Assembly (NCBI RefSeq): GCF_013033965.1
Contig: NZ_WQFE01000003.1
Location: 1 to 64,000 of the forward strand
Direction: 5' to 3'
From: Ruegeria atlantica
GTDB lineage: Bacteria > Pseudomonadota > Alphaproteobacteria > Rhodobacterales > Rhodobacteraceae
DNA length: 64,000 nt
The notes below the pieces were generated by a model. It searched no databases. It was not told where the DNA came from and worked only from the letters and a program-made list of their open reading frames with translations. This document shows positions 45,023-55,815 of this stretch, one piece after another. Position 1 is the stretch's first letter; each line of letters begins with the position of its first letter. A program made the translations under genes and the position numbers.

Positions 45023-47563
45023 GTGCAGAATAATCCGCATACCACACTCATCACGTCCGAAGCGCCCGTTGCCGCTAACACCCATGGCGGCCGGGCCAAA
45101 TGCTTGCAGCGTCTGGTACGACTTGAGCTGCCTGTTCCCCGAACGGTCGCGTTGTCCTTTGATGCGGTGCATCAGATCTCGGACGGGCAGGTGCCTGATA
45201 TTGCGGCCGTTCTGGAGCAGTTCGACCAGACCGCGCTGTTGTGTGTTCGGCCCAGTTCCGAAGACCCCGATTGGGGCGGTCCGGGAGCCATCCTGAACAT
45301 CGGCATGAATGACGCGCGTTATGTCGACCTGTCGGATTCAATGGGGGTTGAAGCTGCGGCTGCGCTGTATCTGCGCTTTGTGCAAAGCTATGCGGTTCAC
45401 GTTGCACGGTTGGACCCGGATGTGTTTGACGAGATTGATGCAGATGGTCGCGAGGGCCTGCAGGAATCTCTACGCGCGTATGAGGACGAAACCGACGAAG
45501 CCTTTCCGCAGGATCGTGGCGAGCAGTTGATCGCTGTTCTACGTTCGATGGCGCGGGCGTGGGATGGCACCTCGGCCCGGTTGCTCCGGCAGGCCAAGGG
45601 CGCGCCAGCGGATGCCGGTCTGGGCCTTGTGATCCAAGAGATGATCCCCGGCGTCGGCCAGGGGGAATGCGGATCGGGCGTACTGCAACTGATTGATCCG
45701 ACGACCGGGTTGCCTCAGATCACTGGTCGGTATCTGAGCCAGAGCCAGGGACGCGATGCGCTGGGGGAGGGCGTCGCGGCGCTCTATCTGGAAAAGGACC
45801 CGCGCGGAAAGTCTCTGGAAGAGGTCGCGCCCAAGGCTTTTGCGGACCTCAAGGCGCACGCGGCCTTGATGCGGACAAAGCTGCGCGAGGAAATGCAGGT
45901 CGAATTCGTGATCGAAAATGGCCACGTGCATATTCTGGACGGCGTGCGCGTACAGCGCAGCGCGCGGGCCGCGATGCGTATTGCCGTGCGACTGGCCGAG
46001 GATGGCATCATTCCGCCACAAGAAGCGGTGATGCGGGTCGATCCGCATTCGCTGAACGAGCTGTTACACCGTCAGGTTCATCCTGATGCGGAACGGGACA
46101 CCTTGACCACCGGCATTGCTGCCAGCCCAGGTGCCGCGACCGGTAAGATCGTGTTCACCTCGGCCGAGGCTCAGGCCAGTGCTGCGCGCGGGGAACCCTG
46201 TATCCTTGTGCGACGCGAAACCTCTCCGGAAGATGTCCGCGGCATGCATGCCGCCGTGGCGGTGCTGACGGAAAAGGGTGGTATGACCAGCCACGCGGCG
46301 GTGATCGGTCGCGGCTTGGGTCTGCCATGTATCGTCGGGGCGTCCGAGATGCGGTTTCAGACCAAGAAAAAGCAGTTGTCCGCTCCGGACGGGCGGGTAT
46401 TCAAAACGGGCGACACGTTGACCATCGACGGCAGCTCAGGTCAGGTGCTGGCTGGACAGCCGACCATGCTTGAGGCCGCGCTGGATGACTGCTTCCAGAC
46501 CCTGATGGGCTGGGCCGATGATGAGCGCGACATTGCAATCCGCGCCAATGCGGACACACCCGCAGATGCACAAACCGCTCGGAATTTCATGGCGCAGGGA
46601 ATCGGGCTGTGCCGGACCGAGCATATGTTCTTTGATCCCGGCCGCCTTATCGTGATGCGCGAGATGATTTTTGCGCAGACCTCCTCCGGTCGCGCTGCTG
46701 TGCTGGAACGTCTGTTGCCGATGCAGCGTGACGATTTTGCTCAGCTGTTCCGGATTATGGAAGGTCAGCCTGTTTGTATTCGTCTGTTCGACCCACCGCT
46801 GCACGAGTTCCTTCCGACGACGCGCAGTGGTCAGCGCGAACTGGCCGAGGCATTGGACCTACCGGTTTCTGACGTCGAACGACGTGTCGAGGCGATGACC
46901 GAGTATAACCCAATGCTGGGCCTGCGAGGTGTCCGGTTGGGTGTAACGGTTCCTGAAATCTATGACATGCAGGCGCGTGCGATTTTCGAAGCAACGCTTG
47001 AGGCTAGCAAAGATGGCGCACCGGTCGTGCCCGAGGTGATGATTCCTCTGGTATCTGCCAAGCGCGAGGTTGAACTGGTCAAGGCGCGCATCGATTCGGT
47101 TGCAGCGTCCGTTGCGGCAGAGCATGGGCAAGAGTTCGAGTACCGGTTGGGTGTGATGGTCGAAACCCCGCGGGCCTGTTTACGGGCGGACGAGATCGCG
47201 CCGCAGACAGCATTCCTGAGTTTCGGAACCAACGACCTGACACAGATGACCTATGGCCTGTCCCGTGATGACGCTGGCCGGTTCATGTCGGCCTATGTGC
47301 GGCAGGGTGTCTTTGTCGAAGATCCGTTTCATGTGCTGGACCCGGATGGAGTAGGTGAGCTTCTTAAACTTGGGGCTGAACGTGGCCGACAGGCACAACC
47401 GGATGTGACCCTTTCGGTTTGCGGTGAGCATGGTGGTAACCCCGAATCAATCGCCATTTGCCGGGATTTGGGGTTTGACTATGTGTCCTGTTCCCCCTTC
47501 CGAGTCCCCGTCGCTCGGCTGGCTGCCGCTCAACTGGCGATTTCGTCCAAACTTGGGGGTTGA
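45023..47563 (+). CDS. Pyruvate phosphate dikinase, variant
   Basis: An 846-residue PPDK-type enzyme (pyruvate + ATP + Pi to PEP + AMP + PPi). The phospho-His domain has GGMTSHAAVIGRGLGLPCIVG. The PEP domain has GIGLCRTEHMFF, GLRGVRLG, VEIMIPLV-like EVMIPLVSAKRE, SFGTNDLTQMTYGLSRDD and the catalytic Cys in SVCGEHGG. The N-terminal ATP-grasp part is odd. Where most PPDKs have GGKGANL it has GGRAKCL, replacing the ATP-contacting Lys by Arg, and VRSGA is VRPSSED. It is also shorter than the usual 870-890. The start is GTG at 45023 with AAAGG upstream. Dikinase activity is likely but not certain. Confidence 0.88.
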   Translation: MQNNPHTTLITSEAPVAANTHGGRAKCLQRLVRLELPVPRTVALSFDAVHQISDGQVPDIAAVLEQFDQTALLCVRPSSEDPDWGGPGAILNIGMNDARYVDLSDSMGVEAAAALYLRFVQSYAVHVARLDPDVFDEIDADGREGLQESLRAYEDETDEAFPQDRGEQLIAVLRSMARAWDGTSARLLRQAKGAPADAGLGLVIQEMIPGVGQGECGSGVLQLIDPTTGLPQITGRYLSQSQGRDALGEGVAALYLEKDPRGKSLEEVAPKAFADLKAHAALMRTKLREEMQVEFVIENGHVHILDGVRVQRSARAAMRIAVRLAEDGIIPPQEAVMRVDPHSLNELLHRQVHPDAERDTLTTGIAASPGAATGKIVFTSAEAQASAARGEPCILVRRETSPEDVRGMHAAVAVLTEKGGMTSHAAVIGRGLGLPCIVGASEMRFQTKKKQLSAPDGRVFKTGDTLTIDGSSGQVLAGQPTMLEAALDDCFQTLMGWADDERDIAIRANADTPADAQTARNFMAQGIGLCRTEHMFFDPGRLIVMREMIFAQTSSGRAAVLERLLPMQRDDFAQLFRIMEGQPVCIRLFDPPLHEFLPTTRSGQRELAEALDLPVSDVERRVEAMTEYNPMLGLRGVRLGVTVPEIYDMQARAIFEATLEASKDGAPVVPEVMIPLVSAKREVELVKARIDSVAASVAAEHGQEFEYRLGVMVETPRACLRADEIAPQTAFLSFGTNDLTQMTYGLSRDDAGRFMSAYVRQGVFVEDPFHVLDPDGVGELLKLGAERGRQAQPDVTLSVCGEHGGNPESIAICRDLGFDYVSCSPFRVPVARLAAAQLAISSKLGG

Positions 47564-47749
47564 CAGGAGGGCGGCACTCAAGAATTAGTAGGGAACAGAA
47601 AGCGCCGTCGTCAAATATTGTTGACGAAACGGCGATTTTCCACTTGCTTTTTCGTGAGATCTGGACGTAGCCGTTTGAATTCGGTAAGAGCCTCGTCGCG
47701 CCCGCCGGGGGAGGGTCTGGCGCTGAATGTGCCTGTGCGAGGTTATCTG

Positions 47750-48391
47750 ATGCTACGATATATTCTGGCTGTTGCCACAGTGGCGGCAACCGTGCTGCCA
47801 AGTGTTTCCGTCGCCGAGAGGGAAGCTACCGATTCTGCTGAACGCGAACTTGTAACCCGGAGCGAACTGCCCGGCCAAAAGTTTCGTGATTACTTAGGTT
47901 TGTTCAAGCCACGCAAAGAGCCTGTGCTGCAAAAGGTTTCGTATTCGAAGGATTGGCTGGATCAACTGCCATCCGCCACTGGGGACGAAAACTTCAAATG
48001 CCTCGCTGAGGCGCTGTACTTTGAAGCGCGCGGCGAAAGCGTTCGCGGTCAGTTTGCCGTGGCCGAGGTCATCCTGAACCGGGTCAAAAGCAGCCGCTTT
48101 CCGAATTCGCTGTGTGGGGTGATCAAGCAGGGAACCGGCAAGAAATACCAATGCCAGTTCACTTATACCTGTGACGGTCAGAAGGAAGTGATCCGCGAGA
48201 AAAGAGCCTATGAGCGTGTGTCCAAGGTTGCCCGCGCGGCAATCGACGGCGTTGGCGTCGGTCTTACCGAAGGGGCGACACATTATCACACCAAGGCGGT
48301 ACGCCCGTCATGGTCGCGAGTCTACAAAGAGACCGCTCGGATCGGCGTTCACATTTTCTACCGCCACAACTATCGGACCGCGAGCAACTGA
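47750..48391 (+). CDS. SleB-like cell wall hydrolase
   Basis: A 213-residue secreted hydrolase of the SleB/Hydrolase_2 family. It has a signal peptide MLRYILAVATVAATVLPSVSVA (1-22) and a catalytic domain at about 85-205. The likely catalytic Glu is in ALYFEARGESVRGQFAVAEVILNRV, followed by SLCGVIKQG, CQFTYTCDG and GATHYHTKAVRPSW. It should cleave peptidoglycan glycan strands. The ATG at 47750 has GAGG 7 nt before it; the longer upstream frame would hide the signal peptide. A terminator follows within ten bp. Confidence 0.92.
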   Translation: MLRYILAVATVAATVLPSVSVAEREATDSAERELVTRSELPGQKFRDYLGLFKPRKEPVLQKVSYSKDWLDQLPSATGDENFKCLAEALYFEARGESVRGQFAVAEVILNRVKSSRFPNSLCGVIKQGTGKKYQCQFTYTCDGQKEVIREKRAYERVSKVARAAIDGVGVGLTEGATHYHTKAVRPSWSRVYKETARIGVHIFYRHNYRTASN

Positions 48392-48398
48392 TTGACGC

Positions 48399-48433
48399 AC
48401 CCGCGCTGGAACCTTGCTGGCGCGGGTCTTTTT
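48399..48433 (+). terminator. Rho-independent terminator after cell wall hydrolase
   Basis: ACCCGCGC (48399-48406) pairs with GCGCGGGT (48420-48427), with a 13-nt loop, followed by CTTTTT (to 48433). It lies 8 bp after the stop codon. Confidence 0.75.
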
Positions 48434-48464
48434 CTGGCTTATGTAGCGGGCCAGGAGGTCCGCC

Positions 48465-49835
48465 ATGATATTATCCCGCAGACGGTTTCTGCAAACGTCG
48501 ACTGCACTGATGTTGCTGCCAAGGGCGGCGCATGCGGTCAGTTCTGATCTGATCGCTCTGGATTCAGAGCAGCAGATTGCGCCTGAAGGTTATCCAACAA
48601 CACCGGTTTGGACCTATGGCGGCAGCGTTCCCGGGATCGAGATCCGGGTGCCGCAAGGCGGGCGTGTTCGGCGCAATCTGGTCAACAACCTGTCTCAGCC
48701 TACGGCCGTGCACTGGCACGGAATAAGGATCGATAACGCAATGGATGGCGTGCCTGGATTGACACAGGACGCGGTCGAACCGGGCCAATCCTTCGTCTAT
48801 GACTTTGTTGCGCCGGATGCCGGAACATATTGGTATCACTCACACAACAGATCTGTGGAACAGGTCGCTCGGGGTCTCTACGGACCTTTGATCGTCGAAG
48901 AAGCCAGCCCGCCGGACGTTGATCAGGATCTGACGCTGATGTTGGACGATTGGCGGTTGGATCCTGAAACGGCGCATATCGTGGATGATTTCGATAATGG
49001 GCACGACCTGAGCCACGCGGGAAGGTTGGGTAATCTCGTGTCCGTCAACGGTGGCTTTGATCCGTCTTACTCGGTTGGGTCGGGAGAACGGTTGCGACTG
49101 CGCCTGATAAACGCTTCGAACGCGCGTATTTTTGATTTGGCTTTGGACGGGCTGGCCGGTTGGATCGTGGCTTTGGATGGCATGCCGCTTGCCGTACCGC
49201 TGCCTGTTGAGGACAGCTTTCCGCTTGCGCCAGCGCAGCGGGCGGACCTTATCGTGGATGTGACCTCTTCGTCCGGAGAAGTCGCGGGTCTCGCCAGTAT
49301 CGAACGGGATGGCGGCTATGGCGTGGTGCGCTTTCCAGTTTTCGAAACCGCCCACACACGTAGGCGGGGAATTGCGCCATTGCCCTCGAACAATATGCCT
49401 GAATTTCAGTATGAAGAGGCACCTCTGCATCGCATGTCGCTGCAGGGCGGTGCGATGCGATGGCTTGAGGGGGCGAAGCTTGGCGATCAGGACCTCACAG
49501 GCCGCGAACTGGCGCAACTGGGCCGGTTCTGGGCGTTGAACGGATACGCGGAACGGCCCAAAGATCCGTTTCTGGATGCGCAGTTGGGGCAGATACATCG
49601 GATCGAATTTGTGAACGAGACTGCCTTCCCTCATGCCATGCACCTGCACGGTCACCACTTCCGTCTGATCCTGCCGGATGGCAGTTTGGGACCATGGCGC
49701 GATACTGTGCTGGTGGACAGGGGCGAGACCCGACAAATCGCGCTGGTTGCGGATAATCCGGGCGACTGGCTGCTGCATTGTCACATGCTGGGGCACGCGG
49801 CCTCGGGCATGATGAGCTGGTTCCGGGTAAGCTGA
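48465..49835 (+). CDS. Tat-exported multicopper oxidase
   Basis: A 456-residue three-domain multicopper oxidase. It starts with a Tat signal (MILSRRRFLQTSTALMLLPRAAHA). Copper ligands are all visible: HWHG (type 2/3) near 83, YWYHSH near 124, HAMHLHGHHF near 390, and HCHMLGHAASGMMSW near 435 with the type 1 Cys and its His and Met. Substrates could be metal ions (CueO or MCO type) or phenols; the sequence does not decide. It has a GGAGG site 7 nt before the ATG. It follows the hydrolase gene but is separated from it by a terminator. Confidence 0.93.
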   Translation: MILSRRRFLQTSTALMLLPRAAHAVSSDLIALDSEQQIAPEGYPTTPVWTYGGSVPGIEIRVPQGGRVRRNLVNNLSQPTAVHWHGIRIDNAMDGVPGLTQDAVEPGQSFVYDFVAPDAGTYWYHSHNRSVEQVARGLYGPLIVEEASPPDVDQDLTLMLDDWRLDPETAHIVDDFDNGHDLSHAGRLGNLVSVNGGFDPSYSVGSGERLRLRLINASNARIFDLALDGLAGWIVALDGMPLAVPLPVEDSFPLAPAQRADLIVDVTSSSGEVAGLASIERDGGYGVVRFPVFETAHTRRRGIAPLPSNNMPEFQYEEAPLHRMSLQGGAMRWLEGAKLGDQDLTGRELAQLGRFWALNGYAERPKDPFLDAQLGQIHRIEFVNETAFPHAMHLHGHHFRLILPDGSLGPWRDTVLVDRGETRQIALVADNPGDWLLHCHMLGHAASGMMSWFRVS

Positions 49836-49938
49836 CGCCGCATTCGGTGGCTGGAAAGACGCATGTTGCGGTGTTATATGCCCGCGCATCGTTTAATTTG
49901 CGCAAACACGTCCACAACGCCCGAAGAGGTTCGCCTGT

Positions 49939-50859
49939 ATGAGCTCTGAAATCCGTCTTGCCTTTGCGCACCCGTCCGAGCGGTCCGAGGCGACCGCCAC
50001 CCGGGGGCCGCTGGATCGTATTTCCCTGCGCGACCATATCGTCGAGGTCGAGATTGGCGCGTTTCAGGCCGAGCGGGGTACAACCCAGCGTATCTGCTTC
50101 AATATCGTGGTCGAGGTTCGCCCCCTGACCGATCCCATCGACGATGACGTGGATCGCATCCTGTCTTATGACCGGGTGACCGAAGCCATCGCCTATGAGC
50201 TTGCAGCGGAACGCCTCAACCTGCTGGAAACCCTCGCGGACCGGGTGGCGGAGCGTATTCTGCTTGAGCCTCAAGCTGTAAGAGCCTTTGTCAGAATAGA
50301 AAAACTGGACCGTGGCCCCGGTGCTTTGGGTGTTGAGATCGTACGGGGCAAAGATAAGGTTCACCACGACGTTGTCGAAGAAGAACGCCCGCATCCGCGC
50401 CTGGCCTTCCTGTCGAACGAAGCCATTGCCTCACCCGATCTGACTGGCTGGATCGACCAGTTGGAAAACCGTGAACGCCCGCTGATCCTGTGCGTTGGTG
50501 CGGCGGATATGCCGGTTTCGCAGACGGGCCACGCGATGACGCAGCGCCGAATTGACTTGCTGGCGATCGAGCAGAACGCTTGGGTTCTGGCCGCACGCGA
50601 TCACCGTTGCGTTGTCGTCTCAACACGGACCGAGCTGGATTGGGCTATGAAAAACGGCCAGATCTGTGTCTGGGCGCCCTCGAAAATCGTTCTGGATGCT
50701 GTTGATGGCCCGTCTGCGGCACCATCGGACGCCGTCGCTTTGGCCGCATGGTTTGCGGCTACTTTTGAGGCGAGCGAGATGTTGGTTATCGGTGGTGCGC
50801 TGCCCGATGCCCCTAAAACACCTCTTCGCTCGGTCTCGGTGGATCAGGCACAACTGTGA
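49939..50859 (+). CDS. folB: Dihydroneopterin aldolase fused to kinase-like domain
   Basis: A 306-residue fusion. Residues about 25-135 are a dihydroneopterin aldolase/FolB domain (RISLRDHIVEVEIGAFQAER, YDRVTEAIAYELAAERLNLLETLADRVAE), which cleaves dihydroneopterin to 6-hydroxymethyl-dihydropterin and glycolaldehyde. About 155-295 is a second domain: RPLILCVGAADMPV, MTQRRIDLLAIEQNAWVLA, WAPSKIVLDAV, and SDAVALAAWFAATFEASEMLVIGG. That pattern resembles the C-terminal half of amino-acid-kinase-like proteins such as MfnE, but lacks the first GxGxxK-type loop. Standard FolB is about 120 residues. The stop overlaps the folP start (GTGA). Confidence 0.85.
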   Translation: MSSEIRLAFAHPSERSEATATRGPLDRISLRDHIVEVEIGAFQAERGTTQRICFNIVVEVRPLTDPIDDDVDRILSYDRVTEAIAYELAAERLNLLETLADRVAERILLEPQAVRAFVRIEKLDRGPGALGVEIVRGKDKVHHDVVEEERPHPRLAFLSNEAIASPDLTGWIDQLENRERPLILCVGAADMPVSQTGHAMTQRRIDLLAIEQNAWVLAARDHRCVVVSTRTELDWAMKNGQICVWAPSKIVLDAVDGPSAAPSDAVALAAWFAATFEASEMLVIGGALPDAPKTPLRSVSVDQAQL

Positions 50860-51854
50860 CTGCGTACTATCGACCTTTGGTTCAACATGAACCGAACCGT
50901 CCGTCAGGCGCTGTGTCGATTGCGGGCCAATCCCTGTGGTTTACGCATGTTGAACAGTTAACTCGACATGAGCCTCCAGAGGTCATTGCCGTGAAGGATG
51001 TGCCCGACGGCGCTCTGGACCGTCTGACGCGACCGCGCGCCAATATTGCCGGTCTTGCCATGGATCGCCCGCATATTATGGGCATCCTGAATGCTACACC
51101 GGACAGTTTCTCGGATGGTGGGGTGCACAATTCGGTCAGTGCGGCCCAAACCGCGGCTGAACAGATGGTATCACACGATGCAACCATTCTGGATATCGGT
51201 GGGGAATCGACCCGGCCCGGAGCGACCTTCGTACCCGAAGATGAAGAAATCGCCCGAACCCGCCCCCTGATCGAAGCCATCAAATCCCGCACTGATGCTT
51301 TGATATCCATAGATACGCGTAAATCCGCCGTTGCTGAAGCAGCGTGGGAGGCCGGAGCGGGGCTGATCAACGATGTAACCGGCTTTACCTTTGATCCGCA
51401 ATTGGCACCGTTTTGTGCAAAAGTTGGTGCTCCGGTCTGCGTGATGCACATGCAGGGCGATCCGGCAACGATGCAGGATGATCCGACCTATGATGATGTA
51501 CTGCTGGACGTCTATGATTTCCTCGACGAGCAGGTGGCCAACCTTGAAAAACTCGGGTTGGAGCGGGATCAGATCGTCGTTGATCCGGGCATAGGTTTCG
51601 GCAAGACCGAAGCACATAACCTCGCCCTACTGCAGGGGATCAGCCTGTTTCATGGCCTGGGTTGCCCGATTCTGCTGGGCGTGTCCCGAAAAGAGATTAT
51701 CGGACAGATTGGCAAAGAGCCGCGCAAAGACGCCCGCGCGCCAGGATCAATCGCAGTCGGGTTAGCCGGATTGTCACAAGGCGTTCAGATTCTGCGCGTA
51801 CACGATGTTGCAGAAACCGCTCAGGCCTTGCGCCTTTGGGCTGCTGTCCGGTAA
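50856..51854 (+). CDS. folP: Dihydropteroate synthase
   Basis: FolP, 332 residues. It joins 6-hydroxymethyl-dihydropterin pyrophosphate and p-aminobenzoate, the step blocked by sulfonamides. The catalytic barrel begins at about residue 70 (IMGILNATPDSFSDGG), with DIGGESTRPGA, SIDTRK, INDVTGF, VCVMHMQGDPATMQ, DPGIGFGKT and LLGVSRKEIIG. About 70 residues precede the barrel, longer than in E. coli and likely a family trait here. The start GTG overlaps the folB stop as GTGA. The next gene is glmM, as in many bacteria. Confidence 0.97.
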   Translation: MTAYYRPLVQHEPNRPSGAVSIAGQSLWFTHVEQLTRHEPPEVIAVKDVPDGALDRLTRPRANIAGLAMDRPHIMGILNATPDSFSDGGVHNSVSAAQTAAEQMVSHDATILDIGGESTRPGATFVPEDEEIARTRPLIEAIKSRTDALISIDTRKSAVAEAAWEAGAGLINDVTGFTFDPQLAPFCAKVGAPVCVMHMQGDPATMQDDPTYDDVLLDVYDFLDEQVANLEKLGLERDQIVVDPGIGFGKTEAHNLALLQGISLFHGLGCPILLGVSRKEIIGQIGKEPRKDARAPGSIAVGLAGLSQGVQILRVHDVAETAQALRLWAAVR

Positions 51855-51888
51855 GGCGGAGGCAGGCAAGAAATGACGGAGTGACATT

Positions 51889-53232
51889 ATGCGCAAGCTG
51901 TTCGGAACAGATGGAGTGCGGGGGACCGCTAACACCCATCCAATCACGGCCGAAATGGCATTGCGCATTGGGGCTGCCGCTGGCCGTTACTTCCGCCGCG
52001 ATCAATCTGACGTACACCGGGTGGTGATTGGCAAGGATACACGCCTGTCCGGTTATATGGTGGAAAACGCCCTGACAGCCGGATTGACCTCGACCGGTAT
52101 GAACGTCTTGCTGTTAGGTCCGGTACCTACGCCCGCCGTCGGATTGATGACGCGTTCGATGCGTGCGGATGTCGGCGTGATGATCTCGGCCAGCCACAAC
52201 CCGGCCGAAGACAATGGCATCAAGTTCTTTGGCCCGGATGGATACAAGCTGTCCGATCAGGCCGAAGCCGAGATCGAGCGTCTGATCGAAGAGGGTGTCA
52301 GCCCTGCGCAGGCGCAGAATATCGGCCGTGCCCGGCGCGTGGATGATGCCCGTTTTCGGTACGGTGAGCGGGTCAAATCCTCATTGTCTCGCGATCTGCG
52401 TCTGGATGGGCTGAAAGTTGTCGTCGATTGTGCCAATGGAGCCGCGCACCGCACTGCGCCTGAGGTTTTGTGGGAATTGGGTGCCGACGTGATCCCGGTG
52501 GGGATTGCACCCAACGGTAAGAACATCAACCTAAATTGCGGTTCGACCAAGCCGCAATTGGCCGCGGAAACGGTTGTCGCTCATGGGGCGGACGTCGGAA
52601 TTTGCCTGGACGGTGATGCCGACCGTGTGGTCATGGTTGATGAACACGGGCAGGTTGCAGATGGCGATCAGCTAATGGCGCTTTTGGCGACCAGTTGGGC
52701 CGCGGCAGACCGCCTGAAAGGCGGTGCGCTGGTCGCAACAGTCATGTCGAACCTTGGTCTGGAACGGCATCTGGAAAGCCATGGTCTGCGGCTGGAACGC
52801 ACCAGTGTCGGAGACCGCTATGTCGTTGAACGTATGCGCGAAGGCGGGTTCAATCTGGGCGGAGAGCAATCTGGCCACATCGTCATGAGCGACTATGCCA
52901 CCACGGGTGACGGCCTGATGGCAGGCCTCCATTTCCTGGCTGAGATGGTCCATACGGGTCGTAAAGCCTCGGAGCTTTCTGTGCAGTTCGAAACCGTACC
53001 TCAATTGCTTAAGAACGTGCGCTATGGCAAAGGACAAGCCCCGCTTGAGGCCGCCAGTGTGCAGGCCGCAATTTCCGACGCCGAAACACGATTGAACGGG
53101 CAGGGGCGCCTGTTGATCCGCAAGTCAGGTACGGAACCTCTGATCCGCGTCATGGCGGAATGCGAAGATGATGCGCTGCTGACCAAAGTGGTCGACGGTA
53201 TCGTCGCCGAGGTCGAAGCTGTGGCCGGCTAG
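51889..53232 (+). CDS. glmM: Phosphoglucosamine mutase
   Basis: GlmM, 447 residues. It converts glucosamine 6-phosphate to glucosamine 1-phosphate for UDP-GlcNAc synthesis, hence peptidoglycan and lipid A. The N-terminus [15 protein letters not shown], the phosphoserine S102 in [12 protein letters not shown], the metal loop [12 protein letters not shown] near 242 and the phosphate-binding [14 protein letters not shown] near the end are all present. It follows folP by 34 bp with GGAG upstream. Its stop overlaps the convergent DMT gene by four bases. Confidence 0.98.
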   Translation: MRKLFGTDGVRGTANTHPITAEMALRIGAAAGRYFRRDQSDVHRVVIGKDTRLSGYMVENALTAGLTSTGMNVLLLGPVPTPAVGLMTRSMRADVGVMISASHNPAEDNGIKFFGPDGYKLSDQAEAEIERLIEEGVSPAQAQNIGRARRVDDARFRYGERVKSSLSRDLRLDGLKVVVDCANGAAHRTAPEVLWELGADVIPVGIAPNGKNINLNCGSTKPQLAAETVVAHGADVGICLDGDADRVVMVDEHGQVADGDQLMALLATSWAAADRLKGGALVATVMSNLGLERHLESHGLRLERTSVGDRYVVERMREGGFNLGGEQSGHIVMSDYATTGDGLMAGLHFLAEMVHTGRKASELSVQFETVPQLLKNVRYGKGQAPLEAASVQAAISDAETRLNGQGRLLIRKSGTEPLIRVMAECEDDALLTKVVDGIVAEVEAVAG

Positions 53233-54152
53233 CGGCCAGTCAGCATCTTTCGCAGGCTGAACCACTGGCTGATGGCCAGCCCTGTCAGGATCATGGCAAG
53301 TGCTATGTAAAACCGCAGCGGTAACGCCTCGGACAGCACCCACGCGCCGAAAACCATCGACCAGATGGGAACCTGGTAATTCACCAGCGTCATAAAGACT
53401 GATCCCGCACTGCGAATGACGGATACGCGCAGCAGTGTGGCAAATGCCGTGGGCACCAACCCCAACACGATAATGGCTATGCTTGGGCGGGTGCCTTCCC
53501 ACGTTGGAATGCCCTCGGTTACGACCATGATTGGCAACAGGATTACTGCACCGACCAGCAGGGTCAGAGCTGCTAGTACCACCGGATCAATGGGTGGGCA
53601 TTGTCGGGTGAATATCGACGCACAGGAATAGCACAGAGCGGCCCCGATGCAGGCCAGTTGCGCTAGTGGTTCTGATCCTTGGCCCAATTGAGCCAGGCCG
53701 GGGCCGATCAGTACCAAGGCACCGCAGAAACCAAGCGTCACGCCAACCAATTTCCTGAGGTTCAGCGGTTCGTCCGAAAAGAAATGCGCCAGCGGCAATA
53801 CCATCAAAGGAATCGCGGCCATGGACAAGCCAGCAAAGGCCGATGATACGTATTGCTGTCCCCAGCTTAGCAGAACAAAGGGTAGGGCCGAGGACAAGAT
53901 GCCGATCACGATGACCGAGGTCCAAAGAGCAATCGACCCGGAGGGAAGCTTGCGGTTCGTGACCGCCATCAGGCCCAGCAACATCACCGCGCCTAGCGTT
54001 GTTCTTGCAGTGGCGACGGTGATTGGCCCGTACCCTTCCAGCGCCATTGCGACGACCATGAAGGTCCCGCCCCAGATCAGACCAAGGGTGATAACGCCGC
54101 TCCAATCGCGGGATGTGGGTTGCTGGACCATCTGCGTCTCGGCTTGGGGCAT
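53229..54152 (-). CDS. DMT-superfamily (EamA) transporter
   Basis: A 307-residue membrane protein with about ten helices in two EamA repeats ([64 protein letters not shown]). Substrate unknown. ATG 54152 lies just past the ilvC terminator; an ATG at 54131 is equally possible because neither has a strong ribosome site. The longest frame (from 54191) would start inside the terminator and is rejected. The stop overlaps the glmM stop by four bases, tail to tail. Confidence 0.88.
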   Translation of the reverse strand: MPQAETQMVQQPTSRDWSGVITLGLIWGGTFMVVAMALEGYGPITVATARTTLGAVMLLGLMAVTNRKLPSGSIALWTSVIVIGILSSALPFVLLSWGQQYVSSAFAGLSMAAIPLMVLPLAHFFSDEPLNLRKLVGVTLGFCGALVLIGPGLAQLGQGSEPLAQLACIGAALCYSCASIFTRQCPPIDPVVLAALTLLVGAVILLPIMVVTEGIPTWEGTRPSIAIIVLGLVPTAFATLLRVSVIRSAGSVFMTLVNYQVPIWSMVFGAWVLSEALPLRFYIALAMILTGLAISQWFSLRKMLTGR

Positions 54153-54156
54153 GGAC

Positions 54157-54185
54157 AAAAAAGGGCGGCCTGATGGGCCGCCCCT
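54157..54185 (-). terminator. Rho-independent terminator after ilvC
   Basis: On the minus strand GGGCGGCC and GGCCGCCC arms (54163-54170 and 54176-54183) close a 5-nt loop (54171-54175), followed by six T (54162-54157). It lies 20 bp after the ilvC stop and just before the DMT start. Confidence 0.8.
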
Positions 54186-54204
54186 TCGCATTCGCTTGGT
54201 GGGA

Positions 54205-55341
<1,137 letters not shown>

Positions 55342-55359
55342 CTAAAATTCGAGAAATTC

Positions 55360-55815
55360 ATGCTTGATGACATTGACCGTCGAATCCTGCGTCACTTTCA
55401 GGCTGACCCAAGCCTGTCAGCGGCGGAACTGGCCGAGCGGTGTCGCATCAGCCAAGGCGTCTGTTGGCGCCGCGTCGAAAAGATGCAGGCTGCTGGCATT
55501 ATCCAGGGGCAGGAGGCAGTGATCGACTGGGCGGCGCTTGGTTATGCAGTCGAGGTTTCGCTGCGGGTCACGCTGGACAAGACGCAGTCCCGCGCATTTG
55601 ACGAATTCACTGCGGCCGCCCGACAGGTGCCCGAGGTGATCGAATTGCAGACATTTCTGGGCAGGGTGGATGTGCGCCTGTCAGTGATTGCCAGGGATAT
55701 GTCTCACTACCAGCAACTCTACCGCGACCGCATCCTGACCCTGCCGCATATCGCGGATATCGAGGCCCTGATGCATATCGCGAGGGTCAAAAGCGAAGAG
55801 GTTCTGCCGGTATGA
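55360..55815 (+). CDS. Lrp/AsnC-family regulator (first of pair)
   Basis: A 151-residue Lrp/AsnC regulator with the N-terminal winged helix (LDDIDRRILRHFQADPSLSAAELAERC, DNA-reading helix ISQGVCWRRVEKMQAAG) and the C-terminal RAM ligand-binding domain (about 70-145). It is divergent from ilvC with a 132-bp gap, so it may sense branched-chain or other amino acids and act on ilvC and itself. That target is inference. The stop overlaps the start of a second Lrp gene as ATGA, so they are made together. Confidence 0.92.
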   Translation: MLDDIDRRILRHFQADPSLSAAELAERCRISQGVCWRRVEKMQAAGIIQGQEAVIDWAALGYAVEVSLRVTLDKTQSRAFDEFTAAARQVPEVIELQTFLGRVDVRLSVIARDMSHYQQLYRDRILTLPHIADIEALMHIARVKSEEVLPV

